From NCBI RefSeq assembly GCF_001280425.1, contig NZ_LIUF01000001.1:1-64000 (forward strand): a stretch of 64,000 nt of DNA. The letters are read 5' to 3'. Source of the DNA: Haloarcula rubripromontorii (GTDB taxonomy: Archaea > Halobacteriota > Halobacteria > Halobacteriales > Haloarculaceae). Both the position numbers and the translations under genes were made by a program. The notes under the pieces were generated by a model. The model was not told the DNA's origin. It saw nothing but the letters and a program-made list of their open reading frames with translations, and searched no databases. Of the stretch, positions 25,135-34,815 are shown piece after piece (within the stretch, counting starts at the first letter, position 1; every line of letters begins with the position of its first letter).

Positions 25135-25887
25135 TCAGTCGGCGTCACCACCAGCGATGGTCGTCCCCGGACTCTCACCGGCGAGAAAGGCGGGCAACGC
25201 ATCGGGACCAAACACGAGAGCGGGGGCAGAGAGCGAAAGCAGCGCACGCACCTTGCCGGCCATCCCACCCGACACGTCCGTCGCCTCGCTCTCGCCCAGT
25301 GCCGCTGCGACGGCCTCGAACGTCTCGATGCGGTCGATGACTGTCCCGTCGTCGTCGAGAACGCCGGACACGGTCGAGCAGACGCCGACGCGGTCGGCGT
25401 CGACGGCCGGCGCGAGTTCGACGACCAGTTCGTCGCCGCTCAGAACTGTCGCGCCAGCGCCAGCGTGTGCGACGAGGTCGCCGTGCAACACCGGAACGAA
25501 CCCCTCGTCCAGCAGGGTCTCGACCTGCCGCGTCGGCAATGAAAGGTCCCCGTCAGCGTCGCGTGTGGCCGCCGAGAACGGATGGACCGGAACCGCCGGG
25601 ACGCCCGCGTCGGCGAGTGCGTCCACGACGGCGGCGTTGAGTCGGCACATCGCGCCGTGGATGGCCCGGACGCCGTCTACATCGTGCGTCCCCGCAGTCG
25701 TGCTGACGCCGTGTTCGGCGGCGTGGTGGTGGCCGAAACTCCCGCCGCCGTGGACGACGACGATATCGTCACCGACCGGCGACTCGGCGACGGCAGACAC
25801 TGCGGCCGACAGAGCGGCCCGGTCGACCGTCTCGGGTTCGTCCTTGTCGGTGATGACACTCCCCCCGAGTTTGAGAACGACCGTCAT
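25135..25887 (-). CDS. ipk: Isopentenyl phosphate kinase
   Basis: Phosphorylates isopentenyl phosphate to the diphosphate in the archaeal mevalonate pathway. The 250-residue amino-acid-kinase fold has KLGGSVITDKD at the N-terminus, the GGGSFGHHHA loop with the conserved catalytic His, LPVLHGD-like VPVLHGDLV, and DVSGGMAGKV near the end. Its ATG overlaps the mvk stop by 4 nt, so the two are co-translated. Confidence 0.94.
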   Translation of the reverse strand: MTVVLKLGGSVITDKDEPETVDRAALSAAVSAVAESPVGDDIVVVHGGGSFGHHHAAEHGVSTTAGTHDVDGVRAIHGAMCRLNAAVVDALADAGVPAVPVHPFSAATRDADGDLSLPTRQVETLLDEGFVPVLHGDLVAHAGAGATVLSGDELVVELAPAVDADRVGVCSTVSGVLDDDGTVIDRIETFEAVAAALGESEATDVSGGMAGKVRALLSLSAPALVFGPDALPAFLAGESPGTTIAGGDAD

Positions 25888-26867
25888 TCCTGCCGGACTC
25901 CGTCGGTGTCCAGTTCGGCCCGGAAGACATCCTCACACCCCGGCGTGTACTTCAGCGCCGTGAGCGCGTCGTCTGTCTCGTCCAGTGCGACGATACAGCC
26001 GCCGCCACCGGCTCCGGTGAGTTTCGCGCCGTGTGCGTCGGCGTCGCGGGCCGCCCACACCATCGAGTCCAGCGACCGCGAGGAGACGCCCAGCGCCGAA
26101 AGCAGGCCGTGGTTGAAATCCATCAGCTCTCCGAGCCGTTCGTAGTCGCCCGTTCCGAGCACTGCCTCGCCCTCACGGACGATGTCGCCGATTGCCGTGA
26201 CGGTGTCGGCGGCGAAACCGTACTTCCCACGGAGGTCCCGGACGCCGGCGACCAGCGCCCCGGTGTCGCCGGCCCCGCCGTCGTAGCCGATGACGAAGGG
26301 GAGGGTGTCGATGCCGTCCAGCCGCCGGCAGTCGTCGCCCTCCACGCGGACCGCCCCGCCCATCGCCGAGCAGAACGTATCCGCCCGCGAGGCCTGCCCG
26401 TCCTGTACCTCATGTTCGACCTGGTAGGCGCGGTCGGCGATCTCGCTCGCCGGCAGTTCGACGCCGAGTTCTCTGGTCGCCGCGTCTATCGCCGCGACGA
26501 CGAGCGCGGCCGACGAGCCGAGTCCCGCCCCGAGCGGGATGTCGCCCTCGACGGAGATCTCGAAGCCAGCCTCCGGCGCATCAGCCGCGTCACGGGCCTG
26601 TGCGACCGCTTCGTTGACGTATCCCATCCCAGCCTCGACAAGCGACTCGGCGACATCCACGTCCGGATGGCTCTCCCCGTCGCCGGAGTACTCGACGGTA
26701 AAGCCGTCCAGTTGCAAGTCGTTCGCGTGGATGCGTAACCCCTCGTCAATTTCGGTTGCCGTCACGTGCACCCGCCGCTCGATGGCGCAGGGCACCGCCG
26801 GCTCGCCGTAGACGACCGCGTGCTCCCCGAACAGGTACACTTTCCCGGGAGCGCTCGACGTGACCAT
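25884..26867 (-). CDS. mvk: Mevalonate kinase
   Basis: ATP-dependent phosphorylation of mevalonate at the 5-hydroxyl. The 327-residue GHMP kinase begins SAPGKVYLFGEHAVVYGEPA, has the ATP loop DIPLGAGLGSSAALVVA (about 109-125) and the C-terminal AKLTGAGGGGCIVAL. Its length is typical. First gene of the mvk-ipk pair, with an AT-rich patch near 26895-26905 as a possible promoter. Confidence 0.95.
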   Translation of the reverse strand: MVTSSAPGKVYLFGEHAVVYGEPAVPCAIERRVHVTATEIDEGLRIHANDLQLDGFTVEYSGDGESHPDVDVAESLVEAGMGYVNEAVAQARDAADAPEAGFEISVEGDIPLGAGLGSSAALVVAAIDAATRELGVELPASEIADRAYQVEHEVQDGQASRADTFCSAMGGAVRVEGDDCRRLDGIDTLPFVIGYDGGAGDTGALVAGVRDLRGKYGFAADTVTAIGDIVREGEAVLGTGDYERLGELMDFNHGLLSALGVSSRSLDSMVWAARDADAHGAKLTGAGGGGCIVALDETDDALTALKYTPGCEDVFRAELDTDGVRQE

Positions 26868-27003
26868 ACCCGCCCGTGTGCACCCAGGGCGTTAGGCGTT
26901 TTCGGAGTCGTCGGTCAAGACAGCAGTTGGGATACTGCGAAACGCTGCTGACATCGGAGAACTCGAACCGCACGCCACCGGAGTGGTCCCGTCGGAATCC
27001 GCG

Positions 27004-28341
27004 CTACCGCTCCTGCACGCGCATCGACATTTCCTGCCGGGGATGTGCAGTCAGCGACGGTAGCAGCTCCAGCGGCGTCTCGCCTTGGAACTCCAGTCGG
27101 TACTGGCTGGCCGTCGTTGCGGTGATAAGCTGCGCTTCCAGCATTGCGAGGTGCTTCCCGATGCAGTGACGCGGGCCGCCACCGAAGGGGAAGTAGGCGA
27201 ACCGGGGGCGCTCGCTCGCTCGCTCGGGCTTCCAGCGCTCCGGGTCGAACGCCTCGGGGTCGTCGTAGAACCGCTCGGATCGGTGGACGCCCCACTGTGG
27301 GACCATCAGCGTCGTCCCGGCCTCGACGTCGTAGCCCGACAGCGTCACGTCCTCGGTCGGCTCCCGGAAAATGGTGTACACCGGCGGGTAGAGCCGCATC
27401 GCTTCCTGAATTACCCATTCGAGATAGTCCAGTTCACGGACGTGTTCCATCCCCGGCCGGTCGTCGCCGATAACATCGTCCAGTTCCTCGTGGACCCGCT
27501 GTTCGACCTCGGGGTGTTCCGACAGCAGGAACCAGGTGTACGTCAGCGTCAGCGCCGTCGTGTCGTGGCCCGCGAGCAGCATCGTCATCATCTCGTCGCG
27601 GAGTTGGTCGGGCGACTGGTTCCCGTCGTCGCGTGCCCGCAAGAGTACTGACAGGAAGTCCATCGGGCCGTCTTCGGCTGTCCCGACCGAGTCCTCGCGG
27701 ACCTCGATAATGTCGTCCAGCACCTCGTCCAGCGTCCGCACGGCGCGGTTGAACTCGGCGTCATCAGGCATCGGCATCCACTGCGGCATGGCGAACCGAA
27801 TGGGGTCGGGCTCGAACCGCTGGCCCAGCGGCAACAGTTGTTCCTCGATTGTGCGGACCCGCTGTTCGGAGAGTTCGACGCCCATCATCAGGTCCAGAAT
27901 CACGTCCAGCGTCACTCGGGTCATCGACTGCTCGGCGTCGATGACGTCGCCGTGGGACCAGTCGGCGATGCGGTCCTCCGCGTGGCCGGTGATGCGGTCG
28001 GCCATCCCCGAGAGCCGAGCCATCGAGAACGCGGGGTTGGCGAGCTTTCGCTGCTGCTCCCACGTCTCGCCTTCACTCAACAGCAGTCCGTCACCCAGCA
28101 GGTCCCCGAGCGCATCTCCCTGAAAGTCGGGTTTGCGGAACCGATCGGCCTCTGAAACCAGTACTCGCTCGATTGCTGTTGGGTCACACAGCATGACCGT
28201 ATCCATCGGCCCCATGTCGAAGCGGGCGACATCACCATAGGCCCGCTCCAGCGCCGAGATGAACCGGAACGGGTCACGAGCGTACGTGCGACTACTGCCG
28301 AACAGCGGTTCGCCCTTCGGTCCGGGCGGCGTCTTTGACAT
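27004..28341 (-). CDS. Cytochrome P450 (CYP174-like)
   Basis: A 445-residue heme monooxygenase with all diagnostic motifs: I-helix AGHDTT (257-262), K-helix EAMR (313-316), FDPERW, and the heme loop FPFGGGPRHCIGKH with Cys393. No membrane anchor or fused reductase is present, so a ferredoxin partner is likely. It resembles the CYP174 group described in haloarchaea (recalled, not searched). It lies between mvk and the DUF5518 genes, within the ribosomal-isoprenoid block, so a terpenoid substrate is an attractive guess. Confidence 0.9.
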   Translation of the reverse strand: MSKTPPGPKGEPLFGSSRTYARDPFRFISALERAYGDVARFDMGPMDTVMLCDPTAIERVLVSEADRFRKPDFQGDALGDLLGDGLLLSEGETWEQQRKLANPAFSMARLSGMADRITGHAEDRIADWSHGDVIDAEQSMTRVTLDVILDLMMGVELSEQRVRTIEEQLLPLGQRFEPDPIRFAMPQWMPMPDDAEFNRAVRTLDEVLDDIIEVREDSVGTAEDGPMDFLSVLLRARDDGNQSPDQLRDEMMTMLLAGHDTTALTLTYTWFLLSEHPEVEQRVHEELDDVIGDDRPGMEHVRELDYLEWVIQEAMRLYPPVYTIFREPTEDVTLSGYDVEAGTTLMVPQWGVHRSERFYDDPEAFDPERWKPERASERPRFAYFPFGGGPRHCIGKHLAMLEAQLITATTASQYRLEFQGETPLELLPSLTAHPRQEMSMRVQER

Positions 28342-28411
28342 CGACTACTGTTAGTGTCGAACACGCTTGAATGGTGTGCCAAATGGCTGGAGGCGAGCGG
28401 TTCTGGGACGC

Positions 28412-28792
28412 TCAGAGCCAGCGGTCGGCGTCTAGGTCCCAGCTGGTGTGTACCGATATCCAGACGCCGCCGAGGCCACCGAGAGCGCTGAGTCCGACCG
28501 TGTACAGCAGAAAGAACGCGAACACGAGCGCCAGAAACAGGTCGTACCCCGGCGCGCCGGGCGGAATCCCGAACCCGAGGAGGCCAGCGATGTACAGCGC
28601 CGGGATGAAGAGAGCAAGTAAGGGGACCATCGCACAGACGCCGGCCAGCGTCCCCAGCCAGAGCCCCGCCCGGTAGCCGCCACCGTGGTTCGCCGCGGCC
28701 ACGGCACCGCCGGCTATCGACGAAAAGGGGATGAACGACAGCGCAATCGTGACGACTGCCCCGATAGCGGCGTTGGTCACCGACCCGCGCAT
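28412..28792 (-). CDS. DUF5518-type membrane protein (copy A)
   Basis: 126 residues with four hydrophobic segments: GAVVTIALSFIPFSSIAGGA, GLWLGTLAGVCAMVPLLALF, LFLALVFAFFLLYTVGLSAL, and a GGLGGVWI turn near the end. The order GAVVT...SSIAGGAVA then GLSALGGLGG is shared with the next gene upstream, indicating tandem duplication. Function unknown. Confidence 0.75.
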   Translation of the reverse strand: MRGSVTNAAIGAVVTIALSFIPFSSIAGGAVAAANHGGGYRAGLWLGTLAGVCAMVPLLALFIPALYIAGLLGFGIPPGAPGYDLFLALVFAFFLLYTVGLSALGGLGGVWISVHTSWDLDADRWL

Positions 28793-28849
28793 ATGCGTTC
28801 GCAGTAGTGGCAGCCGCAGTGATGTAGTTACCGACAGCGTTGTGAACGG

Positions 28850-29233
28850 TCAGTCGCCGATAGTCGTGTCGTGCTTGACGTAGTTGCCCAGCCAGCCCCC
28901 GAGCGCGCTCAGGCCGAGGAAGTACGCGGCGGTCATGATCGTTCCGACGACGAGTACGAGTAGCCCCATCGCGCCGAATACGCCGAGCGCGTCGGGAACG
29001 ATCGCCAGGAACGCGGTCAGGAAGACGAACACGACCGCAAAGAAGACCAGCGAGATCGCCAGCCCGATGACGCCGGACAGGAACCCGACACGGACCCCGT
29101 CGTCTCGTCCGCCCCCTTCGAGGTAGCCGGCGATTCCACCGCCGAGTAACGGCGCGAGTGGGACGAACCCGCTCAGCAGGGCGGTTGCAACGGCTCCGAT
29201 GACGGCGTTGACGAACGTGTCTCCCTCTCCCAT
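28850..29233 (-). CDS. DUF5518-type membrane protein (copy B)
   Basis: About 127 residues from ATG 29233; a GTG at 29293 would add a 20-residue polar leader. It matches copy A: TFVNAVIGAVATALLSGFVP, LLGGGIAGYLEGG, long hydrophobic LVFFAVVFVFLTAFLAIV, then YFLGLSALGGWLGNYV. The two lie head-to-tail, 57 nt apart. Function unknown. Confidence 0.75.
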   Translation of the reverse strand: MGEGDTFVNAVIGAVATALLSGFVPLAPLLGGGIAGYLEGGGRDDGVRVGFLSGVIGLAISLVFFAVVFVFLTAFLAIVPDALGVFGAMGLLVLVVGTIMTAAYFLGLSALGGWLGNYVKHDTTIGD

Positions 29234-29337
29234 TTCCCGATGCTTCTCCGGGCCTCGTGGTAGGTCTTGTGTTGGCGACACCGGCGTCGCCACTCGCGTC
29301 TCGACGGGCCGGAAAACGAAACGAAGCAGCAGCGACG

Positions 29338-30153
29338 TTAGATGTCGGACTCGAAGTCGTCGAGTCCGTACGTCGGCTCGGCACCGCGGCGGTCGAGCGT
29401 CTCGTTGGCCAGCAGCCAGTAGACGACCGACAGCGCCTTGCGCCCCTTGTTGTTCGTCGGGACGACCAGGTCGACGTTCGACGTGGTGTTGTTGGAGTCA
29501 CACATCGCGATGACCGGGATGCCAACCGTGATGGCTTCCTTGACAGCCTGGGCGTCACCGATGGGGTCGGTAACGACCACGATGTCAGGCTCGATGTAGC
29601 CGTCGTAGTCGGGGTTGGTCAGCGTGCCGGGGATGAACCGACCGGTGCGGACGCGCGCGCCGATCGCTTCGGCGAACTTCTCGGCCGGGAACCGTCCGTA
29701 CTGGCGCGACGATGCGGCCAGAATCTGCTCCGGTTCGTAGTTGGACAGGAAGTCCGCGGCGGTACGGATGCGCTCGTCGGTCATCGAGACGTCCAGCACG
29801 TAGAGCCCGTCAGTTCGGACGCGGTGGATGAACCGCTCCATGTCCTGGGTCTTCTGCTGGGTCCCGATGTGGACACCGGCGCCGAGGTAGTCCTCGACGG
29901 GGATGAGGAGGTCGGCCTCCGACTGCTCGTCGGGCATGACGTCCTCGTCCAGCTGTGGGCCGGCGGCCGAGTCGGCCGCTTCGTCGGCGTCTGCGTCTTC
30001 GTCAGTTGGTTCGGCCTCTGTCGCCTCTTCGGCGTCGTCGGCGGGCTGTTCGGCTTCCGTTTCGGTCTCCGCGTCGACCGCTTCGTCGTCCTCCTCGGAC
30101 GGGTCGAAGTCGGAGTCTGACGCGTCGAGACCTTCTTTTTCGTTGCCGCTCAT
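29338..30153 (-). CDS. rps2: 30S ribosomal protein S2 with acidic N-terminal extension
   Basis: About 80 residues of almost pure Asp/Glu/Ala/Ser/Thr precede the S2 core, which begins [20 protein letters not shown]. The core has the family motifs [44 protein letters not shown] and [15 protein letters not shown]. The extension is longer than in non-halophiles. The ATG overlaps the eno stop by 4 nt. Confidence 0.95.
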   Translation of the reverse strand: MSGNEKEGLDASDSDFDPSEEDDEAVDAETETEAEQPADDAEEATEAEPTDEDADADEAADSAAGPQLDEDVMPDEQSEADLLIPVEDYLGAGVHIGTQQKTQDMERFIHRVRTDGLYVLDVSMTDERIRTAADFLSNYEPEQILAASSRQYGRFPAEKFAEAIGARVRTGRFIPGTLTNPDYDGYIEPDIVVVTDPIGDAQAVKEAITVGIPVIAMCDSNNTTSNVDLVVPTNNKGRKALSVVYWLLANETLDRRGAEPTYGLDDFESDI

Positions 30154-31355
30154 ACTGCGTTGTCCTCGATACGGATTAGTTCGTTCAGCTTGGCTGTGCG
30201 CTCGCCGCCGACCGCGCCGGTCTTGATGAACGGTGCGTCAGTGGCGACAGCGAGGTGTGCAATTGTCGTGTCTTCCGTCTCACCACTGCGGTGGGAAACG
30301 ACGGACTCGTAGCCGCTTGCCGTCGCCAGTTCGATGGCGTCGACGGCGTCGGTGAGCGTCCCGATCTGGTTCGGCTTGATCAGGATGGAGTTCCCGGCGT
30401 CGGCGTTGATGCCGGCCTGCAGGCGCTCGACGTTCGTGACGAACAGGTCGTCACCACAGACGAGCGTCTGGTCCCCGACCTGTGCGGTCAGGTCCGCGAA
30501 GGCCTCGTAATCGTTCTCGTCGAGGGGGTCCTCGACGTAGACGAGGTCGTACTCCTCGACCTTCCCGGCGATGTACTCGATCTGCTCCTCGGTGGATTTG
30601 ACGCCGTCGTCGTAGACGTAGCCGTCGGACTCGTCGTCGTAGAGTTCCGCGCCGGCGACGTCGAGTCCGAACGAAATTGCGAAGCCGAAGTCGTCGGCCA
30701 CAGTCTCGACGGCCTCGTCCATGATCTCGAACGCTTCGTCGTCCGAGACAGATGGTGCCCAGGCACCCTCGTCGCCTTTGCCCGCTGGCAGGTCGCGGTC
30801 GGCCAGAATGTCGTGGACCTCCTGGTGGACCGCGGCGTTGGCGAAGACAGCCTCCTCGACGCTCGGTGCGCCGACGGGGGCCGCGAGGAACTCCTGGATG
30901 TTGGTCGCGTCCGCGGCGTGCTCGCCGCCGCCGATGATGTTGCCCAGCGGCGTCGGGTACTCGTTGCCCCGGAACGTGCCGCCGAGGTGCTGGTACAGCG
31001 GTGCGCCCAGCACGTCAGCACCGGCCTTTGCGGCCGCCATCGAGATGGCGACCGCGCTGTTTGCGCCGATACCGGAGAAGTCGTCAGTGCCGTCAGCGGC
31101 GTGGAGCGCCGCATCGACATCGCGCTGGTTCCCGGCGTGGACTTCACCGATGAGTCGCGGGAGTGCTTCCTCGCGGGCCTTGGCGATGGCTTCGTTGGCG
31201 GGGAGTTCGATGGCCTCGTACTCACCCGTGCTTGCGCCGCTCGGTGCCTTGCCACGACCGAAGCCCCCACTCTCAGTGAGGACGTCGGCCTCGACGGTCG
31301 CGTTCCCGCGGGAGTCGAGGACGCGGCGGAGTCGGATGTCAGTGATGAGCGTCAT
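30150..31355 (-). CDS. eno: Enolase
   Basis: Interconverts 2-phosphoglycerate and phosphoenolpyruvate. The 401-residue enzyme shows [32 protein letters not shown], the metal ligands in [22 protein letters not shown] and CGDDLFVTN, and [19 protein letters not shown] near the C-terminus. Length is slightly below bacterial enolases, as usual in haloarchaea. Placed between rpoK and rps2, a conserved archaeal order. Confidence 0.97.
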   Translation of the reverse strand: MTLITDIRLRRVLDSRGNATVEADVLTESGGFGRGKAPSGASTGEYEAIELPANEAIAKAREEALPRLIGEVHAGNQRDVDAALHAADGTDDFSGIGANSAVAISMAAAKAGADVLGAPLYQHLGGTFRGNEYPTPLGNIIGGGEHAADATNIQEFLAAPVGAPSVEEAVFANAAVHQEVHDILADRDLPAGKGDEGAWAPSVSDDEAFEIMDEAVETVADDFGFAISFGLDVAGAELYDDESDGYVYDDGVKSTEEQIEYIAGKVEEYDLVYVEDPLDENDYEAFADLTAQVGDQTLVCGDDLFVTNVERLQAGINADAGNSILIKPNQIGTLTDAVDAIELATASGYESVVSHRSGETEDTTIAHLAVATDAPFIKTGAVGGERTAKLNELIRIEDNAV

Positions 31356-31357
31356 CG

Positions 31358-31531
31358 TTAGTCACTCCTGTTGACCGTAAACGGTAGGACGCCAGCGTCG
31401 TACTCCTCGGCGGCGATGAGTATCGGCTGGGTGTGTTCCGTCTCGATGAGCACGGGAGCGCCGTGGGCCAACTGCAGCGCTCGTGCGCCGAGTTTGCGGG
31501 CCTTCTCGTAGCGGCTTTCCTGTGCGTTCAT
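31358..31531 (-). CDS. rpoK: RNA polymerase subunit K (Rpb6 homologue)
   Basis: 57 residues starting [20 protein letters not shown], then [18 protein letters not shown], and a C-terminal LPFTVNRSD. The [17 protein letters not shown] motif is the Rpb6/RpoK core that clamps the polymerase assembly. Coordinates were read directly from the sequence. It overlaps the rpoN stop by 4 nt and ends 3 nt before the enolase start. Confidence 0.93.
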   Translation of the reverse strand: MNAQESRYEKARKLGARALQLAHGAPVLIETEHTQPILIAAEEYDAGVLPFTVNRSD

Positions 31532-31728
31532 TGGTAGGGTGAGACGATGTCGACGAGGTCTTTGTGCGAGACGAGCATCCGGCGACAGCAGTGCCGCTCG
31601 ACGCCGAGTTCGTCGAGGACCTTCTCCGGGTCCTCTGGCTCCTCGGCCTCGCGGGTGCGAGCCTTGAACTCCTCCCAGTGTTCGCCGACGACGTTACCGC
31701 ACGTGAAACACCGAACCGGTACCATCAT
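31528..31728 (-). CDS. rpoN: RNA polymerase subunit N (Rpb10 homologue)
   Basis: 66 residues with the RpoN zinc site: [11 protein letters not shown] (Cys at about 7 and 10) and RHCCRRM (Cys at about 47-48), plus [17 protein letters not shown]. It is a structural subunit linked to RpoD in the D-L-N-P assembly platform. It sits 12 nt below rps9. Confidence 0.95.
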   Translation of the reverse strand: MMVPVRCFTCGNVVGEHWEEFKARTREAEEPEDPEKVLDELGVERHCCRRMLVSHKDLVDIVSPYQ

Positions 31729-31740
31729 ACCTGTATCACC

Positions 31741-32139
31741 TTAGCGGTACGATTTCTGGTAGCGGGCCCGCGCACCGGGGCCGCCCCACTTCTTGGGTTC
31801 GGACTGGCGAACGTCGTTGACCAGCAGCGAGCGGTCGAACTCCATGAACGCGTCGCGGAGTTCGGCGTCGTTGGTGTGGTCGACGAGCCCGCGAGCGATG
31901 GCGGTTCGGGCGGCATCTGCCTGCCCCATGACGCCGCCACCTTCGACGGACACTTCAACGTCAACCTCGCCGCGGAGGTCGTCCTCGGCGATGCGGAACG
32001 GTTCCAGCATCTTGAGCTGCGCCAGCTCTGGGTCGACGAGTTCGACCGGCTGCGAGTCGATACGCACGCGGCCCTCGCCCTCGCGTACGGTCGCGCGGGC
32101 GACGGCGGTCTTCTTCTTGCCAGACGTGTTCGTTACCAT
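31741..32139 (-). CDS. rps9: 30S ribosomal protein S9
   Basis: 132 residues. [18 protein letters not shown] opens the fold, [19 protein letters not shown] is the RNA-contacting core, and the C-terminus ends [11 protein letters not shown], the basic tail that reaches the ribosomal P site. It overlaps the rpl13 stop by 7 nt. Confidence 0.96.
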
Positions 32140-32570
32140 GTCTTGTTCGCTCCAAGCGTTTCGCTGATTTCGCCCAGCGTGACGAACTTGATGTTCGACA
32201 GTCGGTCAAGCGACGTGCCGTCTAGGACCTCGCCGTCCTCGTCGTACGGGTTGCCGAGGTAGACACGGACGTTCTCGAACGCCTCGCGGCCACGCTGCTT
32301 CTTGTGGGGCAGCATGCCGCGGATGGTGCGCTTGAAGATGCCGTCCGGTCGCTTGGGGTAGAAGTACCCGTTGTCGTTACCGATGTCGACACGTTTCTTG
32401 TACTTCTCCGTTATCTGCTCCTCTCGGCCGGTGATCACGGCGCGTTCGGCGTTGACGACAGCGACCGTCTCGCCGTCGAGTGCCTGTTCGGCGACCTGTG
32501 ATGCGACGCGGCCCATGATACAGTCGCGGGCGTCAATGATGACATCCGCGTCGAACTCTGCGACGCTCAT
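32133..32570 (-). CDS. rpl13: 50S ribosomal protein L13
   Basis: 145 residues with [58 protein letters not shown] and [18 protein letters not shown], the standard archaeal L13 pattern. Overlaps rpl18e by 4 nt. Confidence 0.96.
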
Positions 32571-32917
32571 CGGATCACCCGGACGTGGGAGCCTTCTGGG
32601 TTGTTTTCGATTGCCTGTTCGAGTGATACAGCCTCTCCAACCTGGTCGATCTTCGTCTCGGCGGTTCCGGAGAAGTCGACAGCGGCGACGGTGACATCCT
32701 TCTGCAGGACACCGGAGCCAAGCACCTTGCCGGGCACAACGACGGTTTCGTCTTCCTGGGCGTATCGTTCGATACGGCCGAGGTTGACTTCCGCGTGTGT
32801 GCGCCGTGGCTTTTCTAAGCGCTCGGCGACGTCGCCCCAGACAGCACCGCCCGAACTGCGGGCGGCTGACTTCAGGTCGGCGATGAGACTACTGAGTCTC
32901 GGGTTCGTCTTACTCAT
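32567..32917 (-). CDS. rpl18e: 50S ribosomal protein L18e
   Basis: 116 residues with [40 protein letters not shown] and [20 protein letters not shown]. The ATG at 32917 is chosen because a GGAGG box sits about 6 nt upstream. Earlier starts would run into the tRNA-Leu gene. It lies 25 nt downstream of that tRNA, so both are probably cut from one transcript. Confidence 0.95.
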   Translation of the reverse strand: MSKTNPRLSSLIADLKSAARSSGGAVWGDVAERLEKPRRTHAEVNLGRIERYAQEDETVVVPGKVLGSGVLQKDVTVAAVDFSGTAETKIDQVGEAVSLEQAIENNPEGSHVRVIR

Positions 32918-32942
32918 ATGATTCCTCCGTTGTGGGAAAAGT

Positions 32943-33026
32943 GCAGGGAGCAGGATTTGAACCTGCGGACCCCTACGGGACAGCGCCCTGAACGCTGCGC
33001 CGTTGGCCAAACTTGGCTATCCCTGC
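32943..33026 (-). tRNA. tRNA-Leu (CAG)
   Basis: 84 nt on the minus strand. Acceptor GCAGGGA pairs with TCCCTGC; D arm GCCAAGTTTGGCCAACGGC; anticodon stem CAGCG/CGCTG with loop TTCAGGG giving anticodon CAG. A long variable arm and T arm GCAGG TTCAAAT CCTGC complete a class II tRNA. CCA is not encoded. It lies between rpoD and rpl18e as in other haloarchaea. Confidence 0.95.
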
Positions 33027-33130
33027 GCGCGATTGTTCGTTTTGCGTGCCCCGTAAAACCCCTTTCGGTCCTCGCGCTCGGGGAGCGGGCGGTCATCGGT
33101 GTCGATGGGGTGTGTCGGGGCATTGTGTCG

Positions 33131-33910
33131 TTACAGCTGGACTGCGTCTTTCAGTTCGGTCGCGCGGTCACGCAGCGTCTCGACCGCGCGCAGGACCAGT
33201 TCCTCGGTGGTGAACGACCCGTCCGTCTCGACGTGGAACACGAACGCGTTCGGCACGTCCGAAACCTCGACGTCTTTGCCGGGGTAGCGGTTCCGGAGGT
33301 CGTTGTCGAACTCGTCTGTCGCGACGAGTTCACCGTTGGTGGCGTCGCCGGCGGCGTGTTCGGCCGCCTGCTCTTCGATGACGCCACGCAGGATGTTCGG
33401 ATCGTCGTCCTCGAACTCGCCGAGGTCGCCGACGACCTCCACCTGCTGGAGGTGTCGGTAGCCGACGGCCACGCCGCCCTGATGTTTGGCGTGTTCCCGA
33501 CCGGTGTCGAGGACGGCGTCGGCCTCGACTTCGAGACGTTGGCCCTCCTTGAGGTCGATGATCGGGATGTTGTCGTCGGCCGCCTCGACCATCGGGTCCG
33601 AGGAGACGAGGTCGCTGGAGTAGGCCGTGGCCGGCCCGTCGACGGACAGCGACAGCGTCACCTCGTCGCCGATCTCGAAGTCGTCGAGGTCGGTCGTCAG
33701 CGGGACCAGTCCCAGTCGGAGACCGATCTGCTCGTTGAACATCACGCTGGTGTTCTCGATGACGCGGACGGTATCGATACTGAACGTCGGTACGTCCGCG
33801 ACCATCGCTCGGCGGATGCCGTTAGCGAAAGCCGGCGTGATGCCGCGCACGAGGATCCGCGCCTCGCGCTCGCCGCGTTCGACGAACTCAACCTCGTAGT
33901 CCTGTGTCAT
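33131..33910 (-). CDS. rpoD: RNA polymerase subunit D (Rpb3 homologue)
   Basis: 259 residues with [38 protein letters not shown] (assembly interface), the [16 protein letters not shown] motif and the C-terminal [17 protein letters not shown] dimer segment. No cysteine 3Fe/4Fe cluster motif is visible in the middle domain, as in many halophile forms. It starts 3 nt after the rps11 stop. Confidence 0.95.
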   Translation of the reverse strand: MTQDYEVEFVERGEREARILVRGITPAFANGIRRAMVADVPTFSIDTVRVIENTSVMFNEQIGLRLGLVPLTTDLDDFEIGDEVTLSLSVDGPATAYSSDLVSSDPMVEAADDNIPIIDLKEGQRLEVEADAVLDTGREHAKHQGGVAVGYRHLQQVEVVGDLGEFEDDDPNILRGVIEEQAAEHAAGDATNGELVATDEFDNDLRNRYPGKDVEVSDVPNAFVFHVETDGSFTTEELVLRAVETLRDRATELKDAVQL

Positions 33911-33913
33911 TGG

Positions 33914-34303
33914 TTAGAATCCGGAGTTCTTGGGTGCACGAGTACCGTCGTGCGGGGTCGGCGTGACGTCCTCGATGCGACCGATCTCCAGCCCCGCTCG
34001 GGCGAGTGCGCGGATCGTCGCCTGCGCACCCGGGCCGGGCGAGGTCTGGAGGTTGCCGCCGGGACCGCGGACCCGAACGTCGACGCCTTCGACGCCACGG
34101 TCGAGGGCCTTCTCCGCAACGACCTCGGCCATCTGCATCGCCGCGTACGGCGACGCCTCGTCGCGGTTCTGCTTGACGACCGTCCCGCCGGAGCTCTTCG
34201 CGAGCGTCTCCGCGCCGGTCTGGTCGGTGATGGTGATGATCGTGTTGTTGAACGATGCGTGCACGTGGGCGATGCCCCAGATGTCTTCAGTGTCTTCGCT
34301 CAT
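33914..34303 (-). CDS. rps11: 30S ribosomal protein S11
   Basis: 129 residues: [80 protein letters not shown] and the basic [18 protein letters not shown] end. Overlaps rps4 by 4 nt. Confidence 0.97.
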   Translation of the reverse strand: MSEDTEDIWGIAHVHASFNNTIITITDQTGAETLAKSSGGTVVKQNRDEASPYAAMQMAEVVAEKALDRGVEGVDVRVRGPGGNLQTSPGPGAQATIRALARAGLEIGRIEDVTPTPHDGTRAPKNSGF

Positions 34304-34815
34304 TCTTGGGCCTCCGCGCGCTCAGGGTGGAGTTCGTCCGACAGCGAGCTGTGCTCGTCGAAACCGACCGAGCTCTCGACAGCGGTTTCGACCGTCATGC
34401 CGGGCCGGGTGACGCGAGCGTCGTCCAGCACGATGTGTCCGTGGACGATGAACTGGCGGGCCTGCTCGGGCGTGTTCGCGTAGCCCTTGCGGTAGACGAC
34501 CGTCTGCAGGCGGCGTTCCAGCACGTCGGTCACGTCGAGCGACAGCACGTCGTCGAGCTGGTCCTGCTCGTTGAGGATGCCGTAGCGCTTGAGCCGAGCG
34601 AGGAACTCCTCGGACTCGGTCTCGTGTTCGCCAGCGCTGCCCAGCAGCTTCCGGGCCTCACGACGGTAGCCACGAAGCTCGGACTGTGCGCGCCAGAGCT
34701 CCTCCTTGTTCTTCAGGCCGTAGCGGCCGATGAGGTTGGCCTCGTCGGCGATGCGCTCGCCCTGGAAGGGGTGGTTCGGCGTCTCGTAGAACTTCGTGTT
34801 TGAGCCAAGTGCCAT
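34300..34815 (-). CDS. rps4: 30S ribosomal protein S4
   Basis: 171 residues with [40 protein letters not shown] and the S4 RNA-binding domain [20 protein letters not shown] followed by [18 protein letters not shown]. Its ATG overlaps the rps13 TAA by one base (TAATG). Confidence 0.96.
   Translation of the reverse strand: MALGSNTKFYETPNHPFQGERIADEANLIGRYGLKNKEELWRAQSELRGYRREARKLLGSAGEHETESEEFLARLKRYGILNEQDQLDDVLSLDVTDVLERRLQTVVYRKGYANTPEQARQFIVHGHIVLDDARVTRPGMTVETAVESSVGFDEHSSLSDELHPERAEAQE

Noticed and set aside
28077-29558. A 493-residue minus-strand frame across the DUF5518 genes and P450 start
   Set aside because: It is a +1 shadow of the real genes; translation is Arg-rich and lacks any family pattern.
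32918-34483. A 521-residue plus-strand frame opposite rpoD and rps11
   Set aside because: Antisense to conserved ribosomal and polymerase genes and crossing tRNA-Leu.
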